The position numbers and the translations under genes are program-made. Source: a virus. Taken from it: a stretch of 64,000 nucleotides of DNA. The notes beneath the pieces are model-generated. The model worked only from the letters and a program-made list of their open reading frames with translations, searched no databases and was not told where the DNA came from. The stretch lies in the IMG/VR virus record IMGVR_UViG_3300047553_000334, positions 1-64,000 of that record. One strand, given 5' to 3'. Every line of letters begins with the position of its first letter. The stretch's first letter is position 1. Positions 1-9,786 of the stretch are shown piece after piece.

Positions 1-855
1 GCACGAACGACTGCTGGTACTTATCGTGTATATAAAAACATATCGACTACGGAACGCACGTCTACTGCTGGCATAACTGACTACAGTGGATTTGATTCTG
101 TCACAGGATTAAACGCAGTAACGATTGATCTTAGTAACAACACAGATGCTGGGTTCTACGCTGCTGGCAATGATTACGTTGTAGTGCTGGTCGGCGCGGT
201 TGTAGATAGCTTGACAGTCAATGTGCCGTTGTTTCAATTTAGTATTGAGAACAGAGCTGAAACATTATTAGTTCGCAATGCTATAGCGGATTCTGTCTGG
301 GATGAGGCGTATGCCGATCATGTGGCAGCTGGTACGTTTGGCAAGCTAATGGATATATTGCGTAAGTCGAATTATGTGACAGAAGGCACAGTGACAAGTT
401 CTGCTAGTCCATCTGTAAATGAATTTTCAACAACTCTGGTTGGACTTGATGGAACGTATGACCATCAGACGCTTTTGTTTGTAACGGGTGATTTAGCCGG
501 TGAATCAAAACCAGTGCTTACATTCCTTCAGTCAAATGGGTTAGTGACTGTAGAGGAAGACTTTACATTAATCCCGCAAACGGGAGATGAATTTGTCATA
601 CTGCCAGATCACGTACACGCAGTCATAGGTATTGCTGATGGCATATTAAATAGATTACTTGACAGCTCTGGCAGTAGTGCGGATGTGTTTAACGAACGCA
701 CTGTGCGTTCTGCATTACGCGCAATGCGAAACAAGGTCTCTGTAAGCAACGGCACTATGGCTGTGTATAAAGAAGACGATACCGAAGCTGCATGGGAAGG
801 TACAGTGAGTAATACTGCTGACGTTACAGTCAACCCAGATGGAGGATCATCGTAA
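1..855 (+). CDS. Fibre/appendage-like virion protein (5' end cut by window)
   Basis: The reading frame is open from base 1, so the GTG at 184 is not a real start and the gene begins outside the window. The visible 284 residues include a beta-rich part with GFYAAGNDY and a region ending PLFQFSIENRA, a pattern I know from phage fibre-operon proteins of unknown fold. The C-terminal module (RTVRSALRAMRNKV, then a short beta stretch) is closely related to the C-terminus of the protein at 2199-3110. It is followed by an 83-aa gene in TAATG overlap. The position, upstream of other appendage genes, suggests a receptor-binding or fibre component. The function is inferred from context only. Confidence 0.7.
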   Translation, partial: ARTTAGTYRVYKNISTTERTSTAGITDYSGFDSVTGLNAVTIDLSNNTDAGFYAAGNDYVVVLVGAVVDSLTVNVPLFQFSIENRAETLLVRNAIADSVWDEAYADHVAAGTFGKLMDILRKSNYVTEGTVTSSASPSVNEFSTTLVGLDGTYDHQTLLFVTGDLAGESKPVLTFLQSNGLVTVEEDFTLIPQTGDEFVILPDHVHAVIGIADGILNRLLDSSGSSADVFNERTVRSALRAMRNKVSVSNGTMAVYKEDDTEAAWEGTVSNTADVTVNPDGGSS

Positions 856-1106
856 TGGTTCAACTAGAGTGTACATACGCAGGTCTTAACTCTGATGGTG
901 TATGGACTCTTGCATTTAGTGACGGATCTGGCATTGAGTTTCCAGATGAAGAGGCATACATAAGTTATTGCAGCGATCAATACATTGATGTAGTTGCTGT
1001 GGAATCATTGCGTCGCGTTACGGCAGTACGTAAATTTAATAACGAGACCGCCATTGCAACATTTGATATTAATGAGGCTTCTGGCAACGTGGTCAAGGTA
1101 AGTTAA
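855..1106 (+). CDS. Small hypothetical protein in the fibre operon
   Basis: An 83-aa protein that starts on the A of the preceding stop (TAATG) and ends on the A of the next start, so it is translationally coupled on both sides. It is acidic and predicted beta-rich, with no cysteine pairs, signal peptide or membrane segment. I do not recognise a family. Its tight insertion between two appendage genes suggests a small virion subunit or a fibre-assembly helper. Confidence 0.7.
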   Translation: MVQLECTYAGLNSDGVWTLAFSDGSGIEFPDEEAYISYCSDQYIDVVAVESLRRVTAVRKFNNETAIATFDINEASGNVVKVS

Positions 1107-2206
1107 TGGCTGCATTCCAATTTTCATATCCAGACATACCTGTACCAAACGGTGGCGCACCAGCGTTCCAGACTGTCACGTTAGACGCAACTACTGACAG
1201 ATATGCTGTAGTCTTTCGTGCTGAAGACAACATGACTGTAACTTCTGTGCAGTTTAGGCAAGGCACTGTAACTGGGTCACCTGATGCATTGCGTGTAGGA
1301 TTGCAAGAAGTTGATGCAACTAACGGTTTGCCAAATGGAACATGGCTTGGTGGGGTATCAAACTATCAAGCACTCACTATTGTAAGTGGCAATAACAACT
1401 CTTTTGTTACGGCAACGTTACCAACATCGGTAACTTTAATTAGGGGTCAAGTCGTTTCTATGGTTCTGCAGCCAGTATCTGGTGGTGGTGGTGGGGCTGG
1501 CTGGGATGCTGGCGACTTTATGACAGTCAGTAGGACTATAGCAAACGTAGCATACGGTCATCGAGGTCCATATGCTGTAGACAACACAACTAAGTCAACT
1601 AACCAAAATTGTGTATTTAAAATTAATACATCTACTCGGTCGTATGGTCTTCCTATTGAAACAATTACATCACGAAGTAACAACTCTGGAAGTACGCCAG
1701 ACGAGTATGGAATGTACTTTCGGATACCTAGTGGTGTGTGTTCTACCTATAAGATACAGGGAGTAAGAATATCTGGTGCGCTTAGTTCAGCTGACTGGTA
1801 CTTACGCTTGTATGACACTGATGGAACTACTGTATTACAAGAGGTATTTGTAGACAGTAGTGAACTATCTATGGGTACAGTTTATCCTTCATTGATCTAC
1901 TGGGATACATCCACGCTTGCAACACTGAATGCAGGCAGTTATTACAGACTGGTTTTCGCGCCTGCAACAACTACTGCAACGGGTGCGTTGTATGCATGGG
2001 ATCTTGATTCAGCAGACGACAGAATATGCTTTCTAGGTGATGCTGCCGATATATCTGCCACAGAAAGAACAAATGCAGGTGCTTGGACAGAAACTAACAC
2101 TAGACTGTGGGCAATGCAAGCATTGATAATTGACATTACCGCACCAACAGGTGGTGGCGGTGGAATGTTAGTTCATCCGGGAATGTCAGGAGGAATACGT
2201 GGCTAA
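1106..2206 (+). CDS. Beta-sandwich appendage protein, possible receptor-binding protein
   Basis: A 366-aa protein rich in Gly, Thr, Ser and Asn, with alternating hydrophobic residues typical of stacked beta-sandwich domains. Around residues 30-125 the pattern (polar surface, RVGLQEVDATNGLPNG, then WLGG) resembles carbohydrate-binding or adhesin modules. The C-terminus is a glycine-rich tail (GGGGG, then GMSGGIRG), often seen in fibre tip or trimerisation segments. It overlaps the next gene by 8 nt. I infer a receptor-binding or capsule-binding fibre component. No catalytic motif is evident. Confidence 0.65.
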   Translation: MAAFQFSYPDIPVPNGGAPAFQTVTLDATTDRYAVVFRAEDNMTVTSVQFRQGTVTGSPDALRVGLQEVDATNGLPNGTWLGGVSNYQALTIVSGNNNSFVTATLPTSVTLIRGQVVSMVLQPVSGGGGGAGWDAGDFMTVSRTIANVAYGHRGPYAVDNTTKSTNQNCVFKINTSTRSYGLPIETITSRSNNSGSTPDEYGMYFRIPSGVCSTYKIQGVRISGALSSADWYLRLYDTDGTTVLQEVFVDSSELSMGTVYPSLIYWDTSTLATLNAGSYYRLVFAPATTTATGALYAWDLDSADDRICFLGDAADISATERTNAGAWTETNTRLWAMQALIIDITAPTGGGGGMLVHPGMSGGIRG

Positions 2207-3110
2207 ACTTTTTATACAGGCTAACAGCACCGCACACAGTGAATACGTATTCATTCAGGATTCATCAAGTACGGTTGGCAACGGTCTTACTGGTCTTGTT
2301 TTTAATAGTGCTGGATTGACAGCAAGTTATTGTGTAGAACGTGGGGCACGTACTGCAATTACACTTGTGACATTAGCTAGTGCTACAGCAGCGTACACAT
2401 CTGGTGGGTTTATCGCTGTTGATGGAACAAACATGCCGGGGCTTTACCGATTTGATGTTCCAAATGCATTGTTCTCTGTAGCGGGCACTAACAATGTGGT
2501 TGTCATGCTGCGCGGTGCAACAAACATGGCGCCCGTGTTACTTGAGTATCAGATAGTTGCATTCGATCCAAATGATGCTGTTAGGCTTGGGTTAACAGCT
2601 TTACCGAATGCAAACGCTGGAGCATCCGGTGGACTGCCCACGGGTAACGCATCTGGTCAGGTTACAGTTGCTACAAATAACGATAAGACAGGGTATTCAC
2701 TTAGCGCAACGCAGACGTTTAACGTTACTGGCAATATTACTGGTAACGTAACTGGATCTGTTGGCTCTGTAGCGTCCGGTGGTATTACTTCAGGTTCGTT
2801 TGCTGCTGGCGCTATTAATGCTGCAGCCATAGCTACAGACGCTATTGGTAGTGATGAATTAGCTGCTAGTGCTACGGCCGAAATAGCAGACGCTATTCTT
2901 GCTCGTAATCTAGACAGTTCTGGTAATGAAGTGTCCACCACATCAAGTGGCAGGACGGTACGAAATGCGTTACGCATCTTGCGCAATAAAGTTGATGCAA
3001 GTTCTGGAACGCAGGTTGATGTGTACAATGAAGCGGACACATCTGTTATATGGTCTCAAGCGATCACAACAAGTGTTAGCGCTGATCCGATTGTAAAGGT
3101 AGGTACATAA
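2199..3110 (+). CDS. Fibre-associated virion protein with repeated turn motifs
   Basis: A 303-aa protein. Its N-terminal 130 residues follow a pattern common in tailed-phage fibre operons, ending VLLEYQIVAFDPNDAVRLG. Next come a low-complexity stretch of NVTGNITGNVTG turns and an alanine-rich run of collagen-like spacing. The C-terminal module (RTVRNALRILRNKV, then VDVYNEADTSVIW) is paralogous to the end of the first gene in the window. It probably forms an elongated trimeric fibre or collar part. The order of modules is visible; the role is inferred from neighbours. Confidence 0.7.
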   Translation: MAKLFIQANSTAHSEYVFIQDSSSTVGNGLTGLVFNSAGLTASYCVERGARTAITLVTLASATAAYTSGGFIAVDGTNMPGLYRFDVPNALFSVAGTNNVVVMLRGATNMAPVLLEYQIVAFDPNDAVRLGLTALPNANAGASGGLPTGNASGQVTVATNNDKTGYSLSATQTFNVTGNITGNVTGSVGSVASGGITSGSFAAGAINAAAIATDAIGSDELAASATAEIADAILARNLDSSGNEVSTTSSGRTVRNALRILRNKVDASSGTQVDVYNEADTSVIWSQAITTSVSADPIVKVGT

Positions 3111-3111
3111 T

Positions 3112-3621
3112 ATGTCGAAGGCATTCACAAACTCTGTCGAGTCACAGTTATTAAATGTGACTTTGAGAACAGGATGTTTAGTTCAAACAGGAACTGGATT
3201 ATCCTACTCAACAGGAACAACGACGTATACAACAGGAACGTCAAACCCGTTGTATTTGGCATTTCTAACTAACTCAACTGATGATACATCTATTACCGAG
3301 TTAGCTGCTGGTGGAAGTTATACTGGTGCTGGACGACCAGCTTTTGTTGGTACAGCAGGTCAACAATTTTCTACTAGTGCTGGAACAAACGTTGCTTCAA
3401 CTGCAGGTGCTGCTCTTGTAAACGCAAATGCACTAACGTTTACCGCTACAGCAACGCATACTGGAATCGTTGGTATTGCTATTTGTACTAGCCAGACTGT
3501 TGGTTCGTCTCTGGATACTACTGCAATTTATTATGGAGACCTTACAGGTGGATCGGTTACTTTAACTGCTGGTCAATCTATTACGTTTGCTGCGGGTGCA
3601 ATTTCTGTTACCTTAAACTAA
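3112..3621 (+). CDS. Hypothetical virion structural protein
   Basis: A 169-aa protein beginning 2 nt after the previous stop. It is dominated by Thr, Ser, Gly and Ala with regular beta-strand alternation and contains YSTGTTTYTTGT, a short threonine repeat. It has no catalytic motif, signal peptide or membrane segment. The composition matches phage appendage or decoration domains. Co-transcription with fibre genes suggests a virion component. Confidence 0.65.
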   Translation: MSKAFTNSVESQLLNVTLRTGCLVQTGTGLSYSTGTTTYTTGTSNPLYLAFLTNSTDDTSITELAAGGSYTGAGRPAFVGTAGQQFSTSAGTNVASTAGAALVNANALTFTATATHTGIVGIAICTSQTVGSSLDTTAIYYGDLTGGSVTLTAGQSITFAAGAISVTLN

Positions 3622-3625
3622 TGTA

Positions 3626-4966
3626 ATGGCGACACCACTTGGCGCTGGCTATATAACAGTAGCCTTTATTGCTGCAAGACTTGCTGCACCTTCACTGGCA
3701 CCAACCAATGGAGCAGCAAGTCTTACTGGTATTGCTACGCTTACAGCATTACCATCTATCCAAGCAAGCGCATCAATAAATGGTATTGCAAATGTTACGT
3801 CTAACATATCCTTTGTTAGATCATCCGACATAGCTGGCATCGCGCAACTTTCTGCATCGTCTGCATTTGTTGGTCAAGTCTCTAGTATTGGCATTGCCAG
3901 TTTAACTGCTAATCCATCATTCCCAAGAACTGCACAAATACTTGGCATTGCACAAGTTAATACGTCTGTTTCTTTTCCTAGATCAGCGGGCATAAATGGC
4001 ATTGCATCCCTGCAGTCGTCAATACAATTTAACAGGTCGTCACAACTTACTGGTATTGCTAGTTTAACTGCAGCTCCAACGTATAGCATTACGTCTGACA
4101 TACGAGGAATTGCAACTGTAGCAGCAACCGCTACTGGTAGTGCTGCATCTTCTATGACTGGTATTGCCAGTGTTTCAGCTACACCGCAATATTCTATTAC
4201 TAGTCAACTTACTGGTATAGCCAATCTGTCGGCTACTGGTACTACAGCATCTGCTATACCGGCTGCATCAAACATTGCAGGTATAGCACAACTTACTGCA
4301 GTTACGTCTACACAGGCGCAATCGGCTATTAATGGCATTGCATCTCTGAGTGCATTGCGGTCAACGCAAGTTCAGTCATCAATAAATGGCATTGCAACGG
4401 TAACTGCGCAAACGTCAACCCAATTACAATCTTCTATAGTTGGTATAGCGCAGTTAGCGTCATCTGGTACCGTAGCTAATCCTTTATATTTAAATAGTTC
4501 TATTCTTGGTGTAGCGTTTACACAAGCAGGTGTTTCTTTTGTACGCACCGCAAGCATCGTTGGTATTGCACGGATAGATAATTATCCTTTCACTCCTAAT
4601 ACACCAACACAACCTTTATTTGCAAACATAGGTGGTATAGCAAGTCTTTCTGCTAATGGATTTATTCCTAATCTGTGTGAGTGCCCACCGTGGATACATG
4701 CTGATCAAACAACGTGTGGTTGGGAAGTATCACCATATGATGGACCAGTAATCACCCAGCAATTAAGTTACGACTTACCGTTTACGTTACCTATGTTTAG
4801 GATGCACGTACTAGCAACGGGTACAACATCTACGACAACTGGTATCTCGACATATGATCGAGAGCCTACTCCAAATTGTCAATATACTATTTCTACAGCA
4901 GTCAATGTAAACTACGTTGTTAACTCACCAGTTAAAAAATCATATTCACGAGGTGGTTGTATCTAA
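3626..4966 (+). CDS. Repeat protein with about 17 GIA-type tandem repeats
   Basis: A 446-aa protein built from about 17 tandem units of 16-22 residues, each centred on (I/L)xGIAxL with a serine/alanine-rich spacer. The array fills residues 25-350. The last 95 residues form a different domain with a CECPPWIHADQTTCGWEV cysteine cluster and a final C-terminal cysteine. The repeats would stack into a beta-solenoid or fibrous shaft, with the Cys-rich C-terminus as a cap or tip. I do not recognise a named family. It ends in TAATG overlap with the 1206-aa gene. An elongated fibre is inferred. Confidence 0.7.
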   Translation: MATPLGAGYITVAFIAARLAAPSLAPTNGAASLTGIATLTALPSIQASASINGIANVTSNISFVRSSDIAGIAQLSASSAFVGQVSSIGIASLTANPSFPRTAQILGIAQVNTSVSFPRSAGINGIASLQSSIQFNRSSQLTGIASLTAAPTYSITSDIRGIATVAATATGSAASSMTGIASVSATPQYSITSQLTGIANLSATGTTASAIPAASNIAGIAQLTAVTSTQAQSAINGIASLSALRSTQVQSSINGIATVTAQTSTQLQSSIVGIAQLASSGTVANPLYLNSSILGVAFTQAGVSFVRTASIVGIARIDNYPFTPNTPTQPLFANIGGIASLSANGFIPNLCECPPWIHADQTTCGWEVSPYDGPVITQQLSYDLPFTLPMFRMHVLATGTTSTTTGISTYDREPTPNCQYTISTAVNVNYVVNSPVKKSYSRGGCI

Positions 4967-7900
4967 TGGCTTTAAGACAAGTACGCAATAACCAACAACC
5001 ATTTACACTGGGTGACAGAAAGTTTCAAGGGATTGATACGTACAATGATCCATCCCGTGTTGATGCTGGTTTCTGTCAAAATGCAGAAAACTTATTTATT
5101 TATGGTGGCATAATACGTCCACGTAATGGCTGGGCTTCTGTTTGGTACAACACATCTGGCACACCAAGTTACAATTTTGCATTAGCAAATCCTGTCCGTG
5201 AATTGACAGTATTACGTGATGCTGGACAGACATCTAGATTAGTCTTTGCTAGTGGAACATCGCTTTATACATATGACACAGCGCAATATGTTAATGGTGG
5301 CACGCGTTATACGGCATCCAATCAGCCAGTTATTTTAAATGATCGACTAACTGGATCTCCAATTAATATTACCAATGCTGATAATGTTCGTATGGTGCAG
5401 TACGGCCGTTATCTATATGGATGCAGTAGCGGAACTAATCCGTTGTTCCGTGTCAGAATGAATGGTAGTACTGTTGAAGCAGAGACATTACCAGATTTAA
5501 GCGCATCGCAATTAGCAGACGTAAAACCTGTCGCAACGGCATCTACATTACAGGTTATGGCTGGCACACAGATTAGTGCGAAGTACACAACACCTATACA
5601 AACAAGTGGTTTCAGTAATTTACCAAGCTCTTTATTTAGCAACCTTGTTGGTGATCCAAGCTTTGAGTTAAATGTCAATTCCGGTTTTAATAGATGGAAT
5701 TACAATTCTACCGATGTACAAAATATAACTAGTGGAGCTACCAATAAATTCTCTACGACTGCAAAAAACCCAATGGGGTTTATATCAACTCGTGACGGAT
5801 CGACTGGAAAACGTTGTTTAAAAGTTGATCAAATACAGGATTATTTTTATCAAGATATAGATGTTCGATCAGTAAATGTCACATATGATTCTGAACCATA
5901 TACGTACAGTGTTGCAGGTGGAGCACTAACTCAAGTTGTAACATCAACACCACATGGCTTAGCACTGGGCCAGAAACTTCAGTTTACTGCTGCTCTTGGT
6001 GGTGTTAGCACGTCAACTATTTATTACGTAAAAAGCATTGTCAATGTAACAACGTTTACCATGACGAGTGATAGTACATTGGTAGCTGCTGCATTTACAT
6101 TCAGTGGTGCTGTTACTACTGGGCAATTCAACGTACTTAAAAATGTCGGCACATACGTATTTACTTGTTACCTATGGAATGAGGATGACCTAACAAACTT
6201 TGTTAGTGGAAATACTCTTGACATCAAGATTATTGGATTTAAAAACACAGCAACCACGGCATTTGCAAGTACTGAAGTTATTGCGGGTGCTGAGGTTTAT
6301 TACAATGCAAGACCGTCTGCAGCAAGGACATCAAGTGACTGGCAGCGTTTTGAGATTTTTGTTGACTTCCGTGAGTTTGCCAATTTACTGACTGGTATTC
6401 AGATCCGAGTGAGCACTGCTTTTGATAGAGGTGGTGCAAGTTATATGCTTGTAGAAGATACGTCGTTGTATGCAATTAACAGCGCACTATCCATATCGCC
6501 AGTGCAAGATGACCCAAATGGATTAGCAAAATTAATTGGTACTCAGGACAACACAACTTTTGAGAATACAAGTCCCGTAGAATCGTACGCGCGATATCTT
6601 CAAAATGAATATATCAAGATTGACCTTGGTGCTAACTATTCATTTACTGAGACTGAAAGCTTAAGCATACGTGCGTATTTCAGTGAGGTGATTAATACAT
6701 CCGTTCCTCCGTTCAGCTTAGGATTCAGGTTGAACAATAGGACTGAATGGACTGGTCAGTGTTCCTACGATAAAGATAAAGGCTATTTAACTTTCCAGTT
6801 ATTCCCCATACCACAGGCCTACCGTACATCGGTTCGATATTTATACATCAAGCTGGATTACGATATTAGTGAGTTACGAAACAATGAATGGTGTATTTCA
6901 CTTGGCGAGGTAACAAAACAAGGGGCGTTAACACCATCTAGCAAGTACTCGTATGGGTTTACATTGTGGCGCCCATACACACTTCCTAGTAATCCAACTG
7001 CAGGAGTTGGCGTATCAGCATGGAGTACATTGCCTGAGTTACCTAGCGGTGATGGATTTGAGACGCCTGTTACTCAATTTAGTGCTGATGTAACCATAAC
7101 GGCTGCTGTCAATCAGGTTACGCTTAAGCTTTATTCAGGCGATTTACGTAAAATTTCTGGCGGTAACTGTCAATATAAGTTTGCCCTTATATATCGCAAG
7201 AATGTACTTACAGGTGATGACCGTGGTCGATTGATAGCTATTGTTGATTTAGATACTGGTGCATCATACGCAGATGGCAATAAATGGACCGGTGCATCAT
7301 CATCATTTAGTAATACGGCAACAAACGAGATCACATTTACAGACCAAGTGCAAGATAGTTCGTTGTTATTTGACAACGGGAGTGGGACGCGTGGTTATAG
7401 ATTTCGTTTTGGTCGTGATCCATTCCCTACTGGGTGTGACTCTATTGCATCATTTAATGGCAGGTTATTTGTATCAAAGAAAAATACAGTACATGCTAGT
7501 TGGCAATTAGATACGTCTAATGAATATGGTATTTACACAACACTGTATCCAGATTTTAATGATCCATTATTACCACTCAAAGGATCTACATTTGATATCT
7601 CAAGTCGAACAGATGAAGAAAAGATTGTAGACATGTTACCCATTGGTGGTGATGGATTAATTAGAGAGAATAGTTCCAGCGCAGCATTAGCTATTTTACG
7701 CGAGCGATCAGCATATCTCCTTACGGGAGATAATCCAGCGCAGTTTGCAAGTCAAGGTTACTTACAAGGTGAAGGCACTGGGCTGTTGGCTAAGCGTGGG
7801 GCTTGCATTATAAACGGTCGTCTAGTTTATGCAACTGCTGGTGGAATTATGCAGTTGATGGGTGTCCAGTTACAGCCATTAGGTTTAGCACTAGAGGGTG

Positions 7901-8586
7901 TACTAAATGTTCGCAGTCAAGATTTTGGCCCTAGTGCTTCATCCAGCTATATTTCTGCAGCATCGTACGCTAACGTCGAGTTATGTGTGCATGACAGACG
8001 GATACACGTATTGGCGCCAATAGCTGGAGAGGCTAGTGGTGCAACCTGCACAAGACAATATGTATACGACACACGTATTGACGGATGGGTAAACTGGATC
8101 AACCCGGTTGCGTACACGTCACTAGTAAGTGTTGAGACGGCAGACGATACACAGGAACTTTATGCTGGTACACGTGATGGTCGATTAATGCGACTAGAAG
8201 GGTTTGCAGATAAGTCATACGGAGCTGCTACTCAAACTAGCACAGGTATTCAATGGCAATTTAAGTCACGTGCGTTTGGTCAATCAGCTGCTGAAGGAAA
8301 CATGTATTACAGTGACAACAAAATACATAGCCTTAACATGCATTTTGAAAACACATCGGCTAGTAATCTAGTAGTTAACTGGTCACTCACATCTATGGAA
8401 GGTTATTCATCAACAGGTACGTATCAATGGTCACCGCAAAAAGAAAAGGTTGTTAGCATAAAGCACATACAGAGAACAAGTGATAAGCAAACATTTACGG
8501 TCACATTATCTGGTACTTCATCTTCTTTATGGAAGATGTTTAGTTATCATGTGCAAACAACCGAAGGTAATACACCAAGGAATTAA
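4966..8586 (+). CDS. Large tail protein, nozzle-like (stabilisation protein type)
   Basis: A 1206-aa protein. I place the start at the ATG that overlaps the previous stop (TAATG), not at a TTG 9 nt upstream. The N-terminus (FQGIDTYNDPSRVDAGFC, then IRPRNGW) follows the pattern seen in podovirus tail nozzle or stabilisation proteins, where the chain begins by listing a run of values bound to the tail. A later block (SIASFNGRLFVSKKNTVHAS, near residue 830) and a segment around residues 930-1010 fit a beta-propeller-like body. Its size and place between the fibre and internal virion genes support a central tail hub or nozzle. Confidence 0.65.
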   Translation: MALRQVRNNQQPFTLGDRKFQGIDTYNDPSRVDAGFCQNAENLFIYGGIIRPRNGWASVWYNTSGTPSYNFALANPVRELTVLRDAGQTSRLVFASGTSLYTYDTAQYVNGGTRYTASNQPVILNDRLTGSPINITNADNVRMVQYGRYLYGCSSGTNPLFRVRMNGSTVEAETLPDLSASQLADVKPVATASTLQVMAGTQISAKYTTPIQTSGFSNLPSSLFSNLVGDPSFELNVNSGFNRWNYNSTDVQNITSGATNKFSTTAKNPMGFISTRDGSTGKRCLKVDQIQDYFYQDIDVRSVNVTYDSEPYTYSVAGGALTQVVTSTPHGLALGQKLQFTAALGGVSTSTIYYVKSIVNVTTFTMTSDSTLVAAAFTFSGAVTTGQFNVLKNVGTYVFTCYLWNEDDLTNFVSGNTLDIKIIGFKNTATTAFASTEVIAGAEVYYNARPSAARTSSDWQRFEIFVDFREFANLLTGIQIRVSTAFDRGGASYMLVEDTSLYAINSALSISPVQDDPNGLAKLIGTQDNTTFENTSPVESYARYLQNEYIKIDLGANYSFTETESLSIRAYFSEVINTSVPPFSLGFRLNNRTEWTGQCSYDKDKGYLTFQLFPIPQAYRTSVRYLYIKLDYDISELRNNEWCISLGEVTKQGALTPSSKYSYGFTLWRPYTLPSNPTAGVGVSAWSTLPELPSGDGFETPVTQFSADVTITAAVNQVTLKLYSGDLRKISGGNCQYKFALIYRKNVLTGDDRGRLIAIVDLDTGASYADGNKWTGASSSFSNTATNEITFTDQVQDSSLLFDNGSGTRGYRFRFGRDPFPTGCDSIASFNGRLFVSKKNTVHASWQLDTSNEYGIYTTLYPDFNDPLLPLKGSTFDISSRTDEEKIVDMLPIGGDGLIRENSSSAALAILRERSAYLLTGDNPAQFASQGYLQGEGTGLLAKRGACIINGRLVYATAGGIMQLMGVQLQPLGLALEGVLNVRSQDFGPSASSSYISAASYANVELCVHDRRIHVLAPIAGEASGATCTRQYVYDTRIDGWVNWINPVAYTSLVSVETADDTQELYAGTRDGRLMRLEGFADKSYGAATQTSTGIQWQFKSRAFGQSAAEGNMYYSDNKIHSLNMHFENTSASNLVVNWSLTSMEGYSSTGTYQWSPQKEKVVSIKHIQRTSDKQTFTVTLSGTSSSLWKMFSYHVQTTEGNTPRN

Positions 8587-8588
8587 CT

Positions 8589-9044
8589 ATGCCAGCTGTT
8601 GCACCACTTACATATCCTGTTGATGGACGATATGGACAACCTGAAAGGTTGTCTGGGCGCGGTAAATCATCTGTAGCAATACGTGAGCAAAACTTGCGTG
8701 GTATAGATCCAGTTCCATATTCACCATCGTCTAATGTTTTGTATTACGCAAGTTCAGCATATACTGTGGATTATGCGCCATGTGTTGTTTTATGTGATGC
8801 GAATACTGCTGGTTTTAGTATTACTCTTCCTATAGCAGCTTCATGTTATGGAAGATCAATAGATGTAATTAAGACAGACGCCACTGTAAACGCTATTACA
8901 TTTACAGCATCTGGATCAGATATTGTGTCATACAACGCAGCTTGGGTAGGTTTAAATGAGCAATGGGAAACGTGCAGAGTTCTCGCAACAGTAGATTCAT
9001 CGGGTCAAGGTCGATGGATTATTATGATGACAAGGACGGTTTAA
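8589..9044 (+). CDS. Small fibre-type beta domain protein
   Basis: A 151-aa protein. Residues 60-150 show the layout (ITLPIA, RSIDVIKTD, ITFTASGSD, then W near the end) of a domain common at the ends of phage fibres, where two short sheets are followed by a noise-like loop and a tryptophan. It lies 2 nt after the nozzle-like gene. It probably contributes a head-binding or tip domain of an appendage. There is no enzymatic motif. Confidence 0.6.
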   Translation: MPAVAPLTYPVDGRYGQPERLSGRGKSSVAIREQNLRGIDPVPYSPSSNVLYYASSAYTVDYAPCVVLCDANTAGFSITLPIAASCYGRSIDVIKTDATVNAITFTASGSDIVSYNAAWVGLNEQWETCRVLATVDSSGQGRWIIMMTRTV

Positions 9045-9045
9045 C

Positions 9046-9777
9046 ATGATTGATCCAATGACTGGTTCGTTGATTATGCAGGGTGTTGGTCAACTTGCTG
9101 GCGGGTTATTTAAACCACGTCGCAGTAAGACATTGCCTATGCAAGAGGCTTATGCTCGGTCAAAGATGGGATACATCCCGTACTTTGACAATATGATGAA
9201 GCAGGGTCAGCAACAGCAAAATATGTTTATGCCTGTTGCCCAGAAATCTGCAATGATGGGCATCGAGGCTGCTAACAAACCACTTACACAGACAGATGTA
9301 TTCAAGGGCACTGGTGCAACAAATGCTATCTTGCAGAACCAAGGCGACGCTCAGATGGCAGCAGCTGGAATGAACGCTGCGCGATCTGGATTATATGGCC
9401 CAGCGCGTACATCTATGTTGCAAGGTACTGCTAATAACATTAACGCAGCACAAGCTGCAAACATTGCAAACTTTGGTGCTAACTATGAAGCCAACGCGCC
9501 ACAGCGTATGTTTAACGCATCGCAGGTAGCAGGTGGAATGGCTGGTGCTGGTACTAACATGATGACTGGTGGAATTAGTGGAGCCACTAATTTGTACAGT
9601 CAGGGAATGCAAGATCAAGCGAATATTGGTGCACAGTATCAAGCTGCTGATGACGCAGCCCGTGCTGAGCACGCACAGTTCACACAGTTCTTGACGGGCC
9701 TTCCATTCCAAATGGAAAGCGCACGTAATATGCGTGCGCTTGCAAATAAGACTAACAACCCTACTGGTACAAGATAG
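9046..9777 (+). CDS. Internal virion / DNA-ejection type protein
   Basis: A 243-aa protein, almost entirely helical and rich in Ala, Gln, Met and Asn (a QQQQN run near residue 48). Its N-terminus (MIDPMTGSLIMQGVGQLAGG) is short and hydrophobic, like the small internal core protein of podoviruses that inserts in membranes during ejection. It is followed by a second, longer helical protein and then the giant protein, matching the small-medium-large order of ejection proteins in podoviruses. The assignment rests on composition and order, not on sequence similarity that I can prove. Confidence 0.55.
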   Translation: MIDPMTGSLIMQGVGQLAGGLFKPRRSKTLPMQEAYARSKMGYIPYFDNMMKQGQQQQNMFMPVAQKSAMMGIEAANKPLTQTDVFKGTGATNAILQNQGDAQMAAAGMNAARSGLYGPARTSMLQGTANNINAAQAANIANFGANYEANAPQRMFNASQVAGGMAGAGTNMMTGGISGATNLYSQGMQDQANIGAQYQAADDAARAEHAQFTQFLTGLPFQMESARNMRALANKTNNPTGTR

Positions 9778-9786
9778 GAGACGAAC

